From the NCBI RefSeq assembly GCF_024166365.1, contig NC_064830.1:92806968-92870967 (forward strand): a stretch of 64,000 nucleotides of DNA. The letters run 5' to 3'. The notes beneath the pieces were generated by a model. That model did no database searches. It had not been told where the DNA came from and saw only the letters and a list, made by a program, of their open reading frames with translations. A program made the translations under genes and the position numbers. The first letter of the stretch is position 1. Each line of letters opens with the position of its first letter. Shown here in pieces: positions 33,804-43,742 of the stretch. This stretch comes from Elephas maximus indicus (Eukaryota; Chordata; Mammalia; Proboscidea; Elephantidae).

Positions 33804-34190
33804 CTAATCTAGAAGACCGATTTGTGGGGATTAAACAACATTGCCTGGCAGAAATCGACACGCGTTGGCAGGACTGAAGAGGGTTAAGTTGGGAAGATGC
33901 TAATGAGTGGGAGTGGGGCTGCGGGGCGCAAGGGCCCCAGGGGAGCTGGAACTCCGGGCTCTGGGCTACTGCCGTCACCGCCTCCTCCGCCTCGGGCTGC
34001 CGAGGGTTAAAGAGAAAGTCCCACGCCCCCTTTGACGGCGCAGAGCCCACTCGACGAATTCGAAAAGGCGGCCCTGAAGAGGCGTGGGCGCCGCCGACAC
34101 CGCCAGCTCGGACCCGGACTCCGCTTGCTCGCGGGCTCGCTCCCTCTGCTCCCGGCCGGGGCCGCCGGTCCCCGCAGGCGGCCGCGCAAG

Positions 34191-34348
34191 ATGAAGCTGG
34201 CTCTCCTCCTGCCCTGGGCGTGCTGCTGCCTCTGCGGGTCGGCGCTGGCCACCGGCTTCCTCTATCCCTTCCCGGCCGCAGCCCTGCAGCAGCACGGCTA
34301 CCCCGAGTCCGGCGCCGGCTCCCCGGGCAGCAGCTACGCGAGCCGCCG
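34191..34348 (+). CDS. COL26A1: COL26A1 (collagen type XXVI alpha 1 chain) coding exon 1
   Basis: COL26A1 is a secreted extracellular-matrix protein with an N-terminal EMI domain and short collagenous regions. This exon gives 52 complete codons plus two bases of an Arg codon. The product starts [20 protein letters not shown], a classic signal peptide (Lys2, a leucine/cysteine-rich core, SALA cleavage site), followed by a short linker ending YASR(R). As I remember it, human COL26A1 starts almost identically, with Pro/Ser/Gly differences in the linker. The ATG has A at -3. It is the first ATG in this open frame; the frame runs on upstream only from non-ATG codons. The exon ends at GCCG|GTGAGT, a full consensus donor, leaving phase 2. 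The EMI domain, with its conserved cysteines, must begin in exon 2, outside this window. Paralogue EMID1 has a different signal peptide, so it was excluded. Confidence 0.93.
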
Positions 34349-34354
34349 GTGAGT
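34349..34354 (+). promoter_or_regulatory. COL26A1: Splice donor of COL26A1 intron 1
   Basis: GTGAGT directly after the split Arg codon matches the consensus donor exactly. The G-rich minisatellite starts only 20 bases further on. Confidence 0.9.
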
Positions 34355-34373
34355 AATGATAGCGGCCGGGGCT

Positions 34374-35035
34374 GGGGGCGCGGGGCGGCGGGGGCTGGGG
34401 GCTAGGGGCTGGGGGCGGCGGGGACGGGGGCTGGGGGCTGGGGGCGGCGGGGACGGGGGCGCGGGGCGGCGGGGGCTGGGGGCTAGGGGCTGGGGGCGGC
34501 GGGGACGGGGGCTGGGGGCTGGGGGCGGCGGGGACGGGGGCGCGGGGCGGCGGGGGCAGGGGGCTAGGGGCTGGGGTTGGCGGGGACGGGGGCTGGGGGC
34601 TGGGGGCGGCGGGGACGGGGGCGCGGGGCGGCTGGGGCTGGGGGCGGCGGGGACGGGGGCGCGGGGCGGCGGGGGACGGGGGCGCGGGGCGGCGGGGGAC
34701 GGGGGCGCGGGGCGGCGGGGGCCGGGGGCGCGGGGCGGCGGGGGCTGGGACGAGGGACGGCGGGGGCTGGGGGCGGCGGGGGCTGGGGGCGTGGGGCGGC
34801 AGGGGGTGGGGGCAAAGGACCGCGGGCGCTGGGGGCACCGGGCGGCGTGGGCTAGGGGCGCGGGGTGGCGGGATGGCGGGTGTGGAGGCGGAGGACCAAG
34901 GGGGCTAGGGGCGCGGGGCGGCGGGGACTGGGGCGAGGGACGTCGGGGGGCAGCGGGGACTGGGCGAGGGACGGTGGGGGCTGGGGTCGCAGGGCAGCAG
35001 GGGCGAGGGACCGCAGGAGTGCGCGACTGCTCAGG
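34374..35035. repeat. G-rich minisatellite, 81-bp units degrading into 23-bp sub-units
   Basis: Three consecutive 81-bp units start at 34374, 34455 and 34536, each opening GGGGGCGCGGGGCGGC; the first two are almost or fully identical. From 34617 the array breaks into shorter units, several of 23 bases, and then decays to about 35035. Since 81 is a multiple of three, repetitive Gly/Arg/Ala frames open on plus and Pro/Ala/Arg frames on minus. They are not genes. Runs of five G on the non-template strand favour G-quadruplexes. Confidence 0.95.
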
Positions 35036-35754
35036 CTGAGGGTGCTGGGCCGGGGCTGCGGTGGTCTCTGGCCGCGCCCACCCTCTCTTCGTGCTTTCCC
35101 ACCCTTCGCCTCTTGGGCTGTGGGCGAGTGGAGGTGGCTCGAACCTGCTGCTAGAGGCGCGCGGGAGGGGACGACCGAGGCTAGCTGGGGCTGGATGGGT
35201 CAGTCCCTGGACATTCACTGGCTCACGTGGCTCCGCCGCGCTCACCTGCTCGGCGGCGGCTTTGTGCAGGGGACCAGGTTCCCGGGGTTGCCAAAGCAGT
35301 ACGTCCGGGTCTCCCGACTCTCCTGTGGGTCTCCGGGAGGCACTGGAGAGGCGATTTCAACTAGTCTTGGGGCTGGGGCCACGAAGGAGTCTCGGTCGCG
35401 TCTCTGGGGACGTGGAACCGGCTCTGATCGAATGGATCCGCTGCGGGGTCGGAGAAGGAGCGCAATCAAGTAGACCGCGGTGCCACGACCTACCTCCCCC
35501 GGCAGGTGGCGCCCTGCCCACCCTCGGGAAGGTTAGGGCTGCGGTTCCTTACCCGCAGTTGAAATGCCCTCAGAAAACGCTAAGCTCCCAAGTAATAGTT
35601 GCCAAACGCCTCATTTCCTATTTAATAATAATTACAAGTCACACGGTTATAATAGCCCTCCAGAATACGCAGCCTGCGTTCCTACCCTCCATCTCTTTTG
35701 ATTCTTGAACCAACCCTGACTTTGCTCTTACCAGGGGTTGCTTGAGCAGTAAGC
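35036..35754. other. CpG-rich 5' part of COL26A1 intron 1
   Basis: CpG density falls away near 35560. No additional exon was recognised. Long frames (202 and 215 codons) run from the minisatellite and lack domain character. Confidence 0.5.
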
Positions 35755-35935
35755 AAGGAATGCACGCGTTTACAGCAAGCAAGGTACGCACAGGCTTAAT
35801 TGTGTTTACTTACTAATCTGTAGGGCACAATTTCATATGGGTTTCACCACGTCAAAAAGCGGGTGAAATTGTGCCCTACAGATTAGTAAGAAGAGGTAAG
35901 CCTATTCGTACCTTCCTTATTGTGTAATCCGTCCC
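35755..35935. repeat. Palindromic element with 27-bp perfect arms
   Basis: Arms 35809-35835 and 35864-35890 are perfect reverse complements (left arm begins CTTACTAATCTGTAGGGCAC) around a 28-base spacer. Weaker inverted similarity extends outward (AAGGTACGCACAGGCTTA against TAAGCCTATTCGTACCTT). A single arm of the same family occurs at 51738-51815. The shape suggests a MITE-like DNA element or two inverted copies. Family not recognised. Confidence 0.75.
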
Positions 35936-35939
35936 TGGC

Positions 35940-36070
35940 TATTACAGTATTATCTTTCCCTTAACTGAGGAAACCGAGGTCCAGAAAGAGGTCCCCAAGT
36001 TCAGTAGCAGCGTCGTAACTCATGGCTTGCCTTCTTTCTCTAAATCCTCTGCTTTCTACCGCACCACTCT
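35940..36070 (-). mobile_element. MIR fragment
   Basis: ACTGAGGAAACCGAGGTCCA and CCCCAAGTTCAGTAGCAGCG follow the reverse MIR core. Confidence 0.5.
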
Positions 36071-36400
36071 GCGTATTGTTACGGAGGAATCCAAGAGATA
36101 TGTCTCAGTTCTTTTTTCTCCTTGATTGTTACCAACCCCCAAAGGACTATCCAGAGGAATTCTGGCAGGGTCTCAGAGCAAGGAGGCAGGAATATTTTGT
36201 GCTGGGAAAAACCGTGCATCAAATGGCTGGATAAGGCAGGACTCAGAAAAGCGTGAAGGGCTTCTGGGAAACTTTGCATACAATTTTATTTCCCTCATTT
36301 TGTTTGGAAATACTTAGCCCGAGACTTCTATTAGGCTTATTCTCCAAACACCCACAATAGCCTGGCCTCTGCACACTTCCATATGAGAATAGTTTTAAAA
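36071..36400. other. Intronic non-coding stretch
   Basis: No recognised repeat or exon. Confidence 0.4.
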
Positions 36401-36650
36401 AATCAGCTTTTCAGGTTGCAAAATAAAATGTATAGTATGATCTCATTTATGAAAAAAAGAAATCCCGCCTACATCTAGTTAGATAAATGCTCAGACAAAG
36501 GTTTGTAGAAAACCATTTGTAACAATAATCTCTGTGGGGCTGGATCAGGGGAGGGAGTAAAAAGACTTTTTTTTTGCTCTGTGTACTGTGCCTTATTTGC
36601 ATTTTTTACGAGGATCTTGTATTCATGTATTAAAGTTAAAAAAGTGTGGG
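36401..36650 (+). mobile_element. L1 3' UTR remnant
   Basis: GTATGATCTCATTTATGAAA, CAATAATCTCTGTGGGGCTG and a closing ATTAAAGTTAAAAAAG are typical of an L1M-type 3' UTR in plus orientation. Confidence 0.6.
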
Positions 36651-38240
36651 AAGGAAAACAAAAAAGACTCCTGCCGTCTGGAATATGCATGCTGAGAGAA
36701 GATGCAGGGAAGCCTAGGAAGGTCAAATGAATGGGGACAGGGATTCTGGTGCTAGTGAACTGGAACTTGGGGACCTCTGCAGAAACTTGGAAGGGTTTGT
36801 TTTAGCACAGACAAAAAGAGCCCCAAACAAATAAGGTAATTTTCCAGAGGTCTTTCTACCGGAATTGGAGCTGGGAGAGGGATTATTAGGCTCAGGGAGG
36901 ATCTGGATGAATTTGTGGAAGTTGGATTCCCAAATAGGATACCAGGAGGTGTCAGGAAGGCTTGGAGCACGTTCTAGCTGGTTGAGGTTGATGCTCTAGA
37001 ATGTAACTAAGCTGCTCCACTGGAGGCCTGCGTGACCATTGCAGGCACCTGGTTCGTGGCTGGGTGAGTTACAGGTTTGAGCTGGCCTGGGTGTCCCTCA
37101 TTCTTATATCTCATGGGCTATCAGCCACAGGTGGTCCTTGTTCTTGAAATTCAAGAACCCCAGAAGCAGAGGGCTGGGCACAGCGTTCGGCATGGTGCTG
37201 TTTGCAGCTCTGACCTCTGATTTGGCTTGCTAAGTGTATTTTAAGTGGCTTGGTCCCAGTTTATGGGTAAAACAACAGAGCTGTTTCCGAACAAATAGTC
37301 TTCTTTCTTTGTCATTGCTCCTTGGTGGGGTCTGATTTTTGGACCTGGTTTTTGGTCTCCTTTCAGTGTATGTGTGTGTGTGTGTACGCGTGTGTCCCGG
37401 GTCTGACACATGCTGGGGCATCTTGCCTTACTCAGGGGTACATGGGTCTACCTGCTCCACATCAGAAGGCCAGGGTGGACCCTTCAAGTTATTTTGGCAA
37501 AAAGAAGAGGACTCCAAGAGGGCCATTTCCAGTAGATTATCTTGCAGCCCTGTGTATGGACCACTAATGATTTCTGCCAGCAATTGAATTGTTGAGATGC
37601 TAAATAAAAGCTGAAGGGAAATACAACTTTAGTTGGCTGAGGACTGTTACTAGCCTGATCCCCCAAATTCTTTCATTCTGCCCCAGTAAGGATAGTACAT
37701 TTGCAAAACACTTTGAGGTATGTGAATCTCACTCCTTTATATCACCTCTCTTCTTCCCTCCCTCCCTCCTTCCACAGCTGTATTAGGAGCCTTGGTTGTT
37801 GTCTCCACCACCCCCAGCACCTCTATATCCAAACCTGAAGGGGCCACAACAGCAGCTCTGAGCAGAGGACAAAAAGTGAGAATGAGAAGGGGCCCTACAC
37901 CCCTTCCTGCTACACATCTCCCAGCTGGAGGAGGGAGAGGCTTTCATTGGGATAAAAGATAAAGTTTTCCTATTAATTCTGGAAATGGGAGTGTCCTGAC
38001 TAAGAGAAGCCAGAGATGCTATGCGACCTACCCGAGATTCCATGCGGAGGAGGGAACGGATGCGTCCTGAGAGTGGTTTAGCAGGGCGAGGGACAAAGGA
38101 TACAATTGCTTTAGTTTCTGCCCTAAAGGAAACCACTCATTCCATTCACCCATTTCTCCTATGTAGGGCCCAGGGCAAGAGAATCTGTGGAGGACCACGT
38201 CCCCCAGGACTAAACATTCATAGGCTCTGAGTCAAGCTAA
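36651..38240. other. Single-copy-looking intronic DNA
   Basis: About 1.6 kb without a family I can name, apart from a short (TG)n at 37371-37392. No splice-flanked frame matched collagen or EMI-domain features. Confidence 0.5.
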
Positions 38241-38242
38241 CA

Positions 38243-38702
38243 CATGGCTCAGTAAATAGGTCTTTCCTCCAGCCTTGACAAATGTACCTTCCTAATGACC
38301 TGGAAGGCCAGGTTCAAATGAGGACTTCTTAGACTCCTGGGGCTTCTACTCTGGAGAATGGTAACACTGGGTGAGCCAGTCCCCAGTCCACCCTCTTCTC
38401 TTGCTACCCTGGCTTCTTCGCACTGCAAGGGCTTCGAGAACAGTCTCATGGGCCCATCAGTCTGCACCTCTAACCTCAGTCCACACCCCTCGCAAACAAC
38501 TACCGCTTGGCCTAGGGGTGTGCACACTGTCCTCAGGACGGTGGCCTGGGAAAACAGGCCCTGGAAATGGGCTCAGGGCCATTTGAGCAGGAACCTGAGC
38601 CTGGGAGTGAGGTCTAGAGAAGGCAGGGGCTTGGGTGGGCATAACCCCTTGGCCCTGTGTGCTCATCACCCCACTGGGGAGGCAGACCCAGAGGAGGGTC
38701 AA
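38243..38702. repeat. Unclassified repeat, shared with 47463-48000
   Basis: The blocks TTGACAAATGTACCTTCCTA, ATGACCTGGAAGGCCAGG and CTCCTGGGGCTTCTACTCTG, then GTGTGCACACTGTCCTCAGG, have counterparts in the same order near 47514-47800. This suggests an uncatalogued or old repeat family. Confidence 0.45.
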
Positions 38703-39117
38703 TTGTTGTTGTTGTTAGGTACCGTCGAGTTGGTTCCGAGTCATAGTGGCCCTATGCACAGCAGAACGAAACACTGCTCGGTCCTATGCCATCCTCACAA
38801 TCGTTGTTATGCTTGAGCTCATTGTTGCAGCCACTGTGTCAATCCACCTCGTTGAGGGTCTTCCTCTTTCCCACTGACCCTGTACTCTGCCAAGCATGAT
38901 GTCCTTCTCCAGGGACTGATCCCTCCTGAAAACATGTCCAAAGTATGTGAGACGCAGTCTTGTCATCCTTGCCTCTAAGGAGCATTCTGGCTGCGCTTCT
39001 TCCAAGACAGATTTGTTTGTTCTTTTGGCAGTCCAAGGTATATTCAATATTCTTCGCCAACACCACAGTTCAAAGGCGTCACCTCTTCTTCCGTCTTCCT
39101 TATTCATCGTCCAGCTT

Positions 39118-40245
39118 TCACATGCATAATGATGCTATTGAAAATACCATGGCTTGGGTCAGGCGCACCTTAGTCTTCAGGGTGACATCTTTGCTCTTCA
39201 ACACCTTGAAGAGGTCCTTTGCAGCAGATTTACCCAATGCAATGTGTCTTTTGATTTCTTGACTGCTGCTTCCATGGGTGTTGATTGTGTATCCAAGTAA
39301 AATGAAGTCCTTGACAACTTCGATCTTTTCTCCGTTTATTGTGATGTTGTTCATTGGTCCAGTTGTGAGGATTTTTGTTTTCTTTATGTTGAGGTGTAAT
39401 TCATACTGAAGGCTGTGGTCTTTGCTCTTCGTTAGTAAGTGCTTCAAGTCCTCTTTACTTTCAGCAAGCAAGGTTGTGTTATCTGCATAACGCAGGTTGT
39501 TAATGGGTCTTCCTCCAATCCTGATGCCCTGTTCTCCTTCATGTAGTCCAGCTTCTCGTATTATTTGTTCAGCATACAGATTGAATAGGTATGGTGAAAG
39601 AATACGATCCTGGCGCACACCTTTCCTGACTTTAAACCAATCAGTATCCCCTTGTTCTGTCCGAACAACTGCCTCTTGATCCATGTAAAGGTTTCTCATG
39701 AGCGCAATTAAGTGTTCTGGAATTCCCATTCTTCACAGTGTTATCCATAGTTTGTTATGATCCACACCGTCAAATGCCTTTGCATAGTCAAAAAAACACA
39801 GGTAAACACCCTTCCGGTATTCTCTGCTTTCGGCCAGGATCCATCTGACATCAGCAATGATATCCCTGGTTCCACGTCCTCTTCTGAAACCGGCCTGAAT
39901 TTCTGGCAGTTCCCTGTCTATATACTGCTGCAGGCGTTTTTGAATGATCTTCAGCAAAATTTTGCTTACATGTGATATTAATGATGTTGTTCTATAATTT
40001 CCACATTCGGTTGGCTCACTTTTCTTGGGAATAGGCATAAACATGGATCTCTTCCAGTCAGTTGGCCAGGAAGCTGTCTTCCATATTTCTTGGCATAGAC
40101 GAGTGAGCACCTCCAGCCCTGCATCTGTTTGTTGAAACATCTCAATTGATATTCCATCAATTCCGGGAGCCTCGTTTTTCGCCAATGCCTTCAGAGCAGC
40201 TTGGGCTTCTTCTTTCAGTACCACTGGTTCCTGATCATATGCCAC
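39118..40245 (-). pseudogene. RTE reverse transcriptase, one in-frame stop and altered YADD
   Basis: The frame is continuous over about 375 codons except for a single TGA at 39733-39735. Visible in order: EAQAALKALAKNEAPGIDG (fingers), AGFRRGRGTRDIIADVRW, motif A FFDYAKAFDGVDH, the TGA, motif B as RQDRILSPYLFNLYAE (usual RQGC changed), motif C as YADN (second catalytic Asp lost), then LNIKKTKILTTGP. The function would be target-primed reverse transcription, but the catalytic Asp change and the stop make it inactive. It ends at a stop after FSIASLCM. Confidence 0.85.
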
Positions 40246-40554
40246 CTCTTGAAATGGTTGAATATCGACTAGTTCTTTTTGGTATAATGACTCTGTGTAT
40301 TCCTTCCATCTTCTTTTGATGCTTCCTGCGTTGTCTAATATTTTCCCATGGAATCTTTCACTACTGCAACTCGAGGTTTGAATTTTTTCTTCAGTTCTTT
40401 CAGCTTGAGAAATGCCGAGCGTGTTCTTCCCTTTTGGTTTTCCATCTCCAGCTCTGTGGACATGTCATTATAATACTTTGTCTTCTCGAGAGGCCCTTTG
40501 AAATCTTCTGTTCAGTTCTTTTACTTCATCATTTCTTCCTTTTGCTTTAGCTGC

Positions 40555-40941
40555 TCAACGTTCGAGAGCAAGTTTCAGAGTCTCCTCTGACATCCATCTT
40601 GGTCTTTTCTTTCTTTCCTGTCTTTTCAGTGACCTCTTGCTTTCTTCATGGATGATGTCTTTGATGTCATTCCACAACTTGTCTGGTCTGCGGTCACTAG
40701 TGTTCAATGCATCAAATCTATTCTTCAGATGGTCTCTAAATTCAGGTGGGATATACTCAAGGTCATATTTTGGCTCTCGTGGACTTGCTCTGATTTTCTT
40801 CAGTTTCAGCTTCAACTTGCATATGAGCAACTGATGGTCTGTTCCACAGTCGGCCCCTGGCCTTGTTTCTGACTGGTGATATTGAGCTTTTCCATCGTCT
40901 CTTTCCACAGATGTAGTCAATTTGATTTCTGTGTGTTCCAT
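40555..40941 (-). pseudogene. RTE linker between endonuclease and reverse transcriptase
   Basis: An open stretch of 128 codons containing KYDLEYIPPEFRDHLKNRF and KKRPRWMSEETLKLALER, matching the linker of the copies near 18020-18230 and 26090-26300. It is separated from the reverse transcriptase frame by stops and shifts. Confidence 0.75.
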
Positions 40942-41475
40942 CTGGTGAGGTCTATGTGTACAGTTGCCGTTTATGTTGGTGAAAGAGGGTATCTGCAGTG
41001 AAGAAGGCGTTGGTCTTGCAAAATTCTGTCATCGATCTCCGGCATTGTTTCTATCACCAAGGCCTTATTTTCCAACTACTGATCCTTCTTCTTTGTTTCC
41101 AGCGTTTGCATTCCAATTGCCAGTAATTATCAATGCATCTTGGTTGCATGTTCGATCGATTTCAGACTGTAGCAGCTGATAAAAATCTTCTATTTCTTCA
41201 TCTTTGGCCCTAGTGGTTGGTGTGTAAATTTGAATAATAGTCATATTAACTGGTCTTCCTTGTAGGCGTATGGATATTATTCTATCACTGACAGGATAGA
41301 TAGTTGTACTTCAGGATAGATCTTGAAACGTTCTTTTTGACGTTGAATGGAACACCATTCCTCTTCGAGTTGTCATTCCCAGCATAGTAGACTGTATGAT
41401 TGTCCGATTCAAAATGGCCAATACCAGTCCATTTCAGCTCACTAATGTCTAGGATATCGATGTTTATGTGTTCCT

Positions 41476-41727
41476 TTAATTTTTGACGATTTCCATTTTT
41501 CCTAGATTCATACTTCGTACATTCCTGGTTCCGATTATTAGTGGATGTTTGCAGCTGTTTCTTCTCATTTTGAGTTGTGCCACATCAGCAAATGAAGGTC
41601 CCAAAAGCTTTACTCCATCCACATCACTTTGAGGAGGCAGCTTCCCCCCAGTCATCTTTTGAGTGCCTTCCAACCTGGGGGGCTCATCTTCCAGCACTAT
41701 ATCAGACAATGTTCCACTGCTATTCAT
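41476..41727 (-). pseudogene. RTE leader and start of endonuclease (minus copy)
   Basis: Starts MNSSGTLSDIVLED like the plus copy at 17059. The endonuclease opening reads IGTRNVRSMNLGKME, with the usual Trp before NVRS replaced by Arg. The frame is lost soon after. Confidence 0.75.
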
Positions 41728-41939
41728 AAGGTTTTCACTGGCTAATGCTTTTCAGAAGTAGACTGCTGGGTCCTTCTTCCTAGTCTGTCTTAGTCTGGAA
41801 GCTCAGCTGAAACCTGTCCTCCATGCGTGACCCTGCTGGTATCTGAATACTGGTGGCATAGCTTCCAGCATCACAGCAACACACAAGCCCCCACAGTACG
41901 ACAAACTGACAGACATGTGGGGGAGGAGGGTGAGGGCAA

Positions 41940-42107
41940 ACCCAAAAAACCAAACCTATTCTCAGCGAGTTGATTCTGATTCACAGAGACCCTATAGGCC
42001 AGAGTAGAACTGCACCATAGAGTTTCCAGTGAGCAGCTGGTGGATTCCAACTGCCAGCCTTTTGGTTAGCAGCCATAACTCTTAACCACTGTGCTGCCAA
42101 GGCTCCA
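41940..42107 (-). mobile_element. AfroSINE-type SINE, short form
   Basis: ACCAAACCTATTCTCAGCGA start, ACCCTATAGGCCAGAGTAGA core and a TTAACCACTGTGCTGCCAAG tRNA-like end. It directly adjoins the 5' end of the RTE copy. Confidence 0.88.
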
Positions 42108-43254
42108 ATGACCCTATAAAGTGCAGGGTCCAGGTCAGGGCCCCTCTGCTGGGTCTAAGGGCTACCCTGTCCCCTCAACTCAGTGGGGTGGTGTGGAAGG
42201 AGCACCAGTTTCAGGCTCTGCCCTAATTCATTATAGGAACGTGCACATGTTACTAAGCCTTTCTGGTCCAGACAACGAGGATACAGTGATGGCCATGGTG
42301 GCCAGAGATGCTGGGCTTGAGGCTCACCAGGAGGACACATGTGTGAGGGCTCTGAGAGCTGAAACAGGCAGTGAGAGTCCGGGTTTGCAGATGCGGAGCT
42401 GATGTTATTCCTCTCAGTGTCAGACACTCCGGTTGTTTCCACTGTCAGCAGGAGAGTCTGAGCTGCTCAACCGAGTGCATTGCACTGCTGCAGCTTGCAC
42501 AGCACCGTCTGGCCCCCATCCCGCACGCGACCTATCGCCCTCCAGCCCAGCTGACTGGCTGCTCCTGTGGGTCTTCCAGATGTGCTAGGTGCTCTCCCAC
42601 CAGGTCACGCCTTCAGTGATGAAGATAATCAATAATAGTAACAGCTTCTTTCAATCCTTGCCCTTTGCCGTCCTGGTGCTTACCTGTGTGAGCTCGTAAT
42701 CCTCACCCTGAGCCAATTCTGCCATATATCCACGTGTGCGGCCCACCAGTGCTCCGAGTCACTCCTCTAGGCCCCTCTCTCAGTTCCACTCCACTGCACC
42801 CATACTCCCTTGGCCTCACCTTGGCTCTTGCTCCCCACAAGAGCTGACTGTCTCAACACCCAAACCCTGGACTCCCTCACATCAGCGGCCGACCCTCAAT
42901 CCTTTGCCTAGGCTGTTTTCTCTCCACCTGTCAGCCTACCCCTTCTTCACACCCTTCCCTATCCAGCTTGGCACTTGCCAGTACCCTCAGACTTGACCTT
43001 CTCTCACAGCTGCGCAAAAATGCCTTATCCTCTGTGGAGGGTTCAGGAGTGCTGCGTCTGTTTCAGCAAAGTTGTTGCTTGCTGACAGCGCAAGAGGGCC
43101 TGGCATCGTGACTTTCATTCTCTCTGTCCTGTAAATGGTGAGGGGCGGGGCAGGGGGTGCATTGGCAGTAGTCAGAGCCCTAGAAATGCGAGTCCTGTGA
43201 CAGGCCCAGGACCAGGCCTGGAGGCCTAGCTACCTAGCCTCTATCGGATGGGGC
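42108..43254. other. Intronic, GC-moderate, single-copy-looking
   Basis: No exon or named repeat recognised over about 1.1 kb. A short MIR-like patch may lie near 42230-42300. Confidence 0.45.
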
Positions 43255-43255
43255 C

Positions 43256-43742
43256 CCTTTTTTTTTTTTTTTATATAATTTTTATTGTGTTTTAAGTGAA
43301 AGTTTACAAATCAAGTCAGTCTCTCACACAAAAACCCACATACACCTTGCTACATACTCCCAATTACTCTCCCCCCAGACAGCCCGCTCTCTCCCTCCAC
43401 TTTCTCTTTTCATGTCCATTTCGCCAGCTTCTAACCCCCTCCACCCTCTCATCTCCCCTCCAGGGAGGAGATGCCAACATAGTCTCAAGTGTCCACCTGA
43501 TCTATGAAGCTTACTCCTCACCAGCATCCCTCTCCAACTCATTGTCCAGTCCAATCCATGTCTGAAGAGTTGGTTTTGGGAATGGTTCCTGTCGTGGACC
43601 AACAGAAGGTCTGGGGGCCATGACCACTGGGGCTCTTCTAGTCTCAGTCAGACCATTAAGTCTGGTCGTTTTATGAGAACTTAGGGTCTGTATCCCACTG
43701 CTCTCCTGCTCCCTCAGGTGTTCTCTGTTGTGTTCATGGGGC
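43256..43742 (-). mobile_element. L1 3' UTR (lineage-specific family), first of two adjacent copies
   Basis: A poly-T start followed by TTATTGTGTTTTAAGTGAAAG, then CAGACCATTAAGTCTGGTCG and TATCCCACTGCTCTCCTGCT, matching in reverse the copy at 32285-32974. Confidence 0.8.

Larger units (their letters stand above)
33860..35560 (+). promoter_or_regulatory. COL26A1: CpG-rich promoter region of COL26A1
   Basis: The stretch is strikingly CpG-dense compared with the CpG-poor surroundings and spans the start codon, which is the usual CpG-island promoter layout. No TATA box is evident. GC-box/KLF-like CCACGCCCCC is at 34021-34030 and a perfect EGR-type GCGTGGGCG at 34082-34090. The transcription start cannot be fixed from sequence alone but probably lies between about 33950 and 34180. 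Confidence 0.75.
38703..41925 (-). mobile_element. Near full-length RTE/BovB-type LINE, minus strand
   Basis: About 3.2 kb, from TTGTTGTTGTTGTTAGGTAC (3' end) to TACGACAAACTGACAGAC (5' end). It is the best-preserved copy in the window and lies in inverted orientation to the one at 16869, with the COL26A1 first exon between them. Confidence 0.92.

Noticed and set aside
1-33860. Search for exons of an upstream neighbour (in human, IFT22 lies upstream of COL26A1)
   Set aside because: No exon-like frame with splice sites and a recognisable product was found; synteny is from memory and not shown by this window.
34032-34190. In-frame upstream extension of the COL26A1 frame by 53 codons
   Set aside because: It starts at TTG, not ATG, is Arg-rich, and would bury the signal peptide. 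The ATG at 34191 gives a proper signal sequence.
34374-35035. CRISPR-like or satellite array interpretation
   Set aside because: No repeat-spacer pattern; the units are directly abutting G-rich minisatellite in mammalian DNA.
34356-35039. Plus-strand Gly/Arg-rich frame of 227 codons
   Set aside because: Lies in intron 1 inside the minisatellite; a composition and periodicity artefact.
33975-35245. Long minus-strand Pro/Ala/Arg-rich frames (287 and 303 codons) across the CpG island
   Set aside because: They are the reverse of the G-rich minisatellite; the 81-bp period keeps the frame open. No domain, and adjacent frames are equally open.
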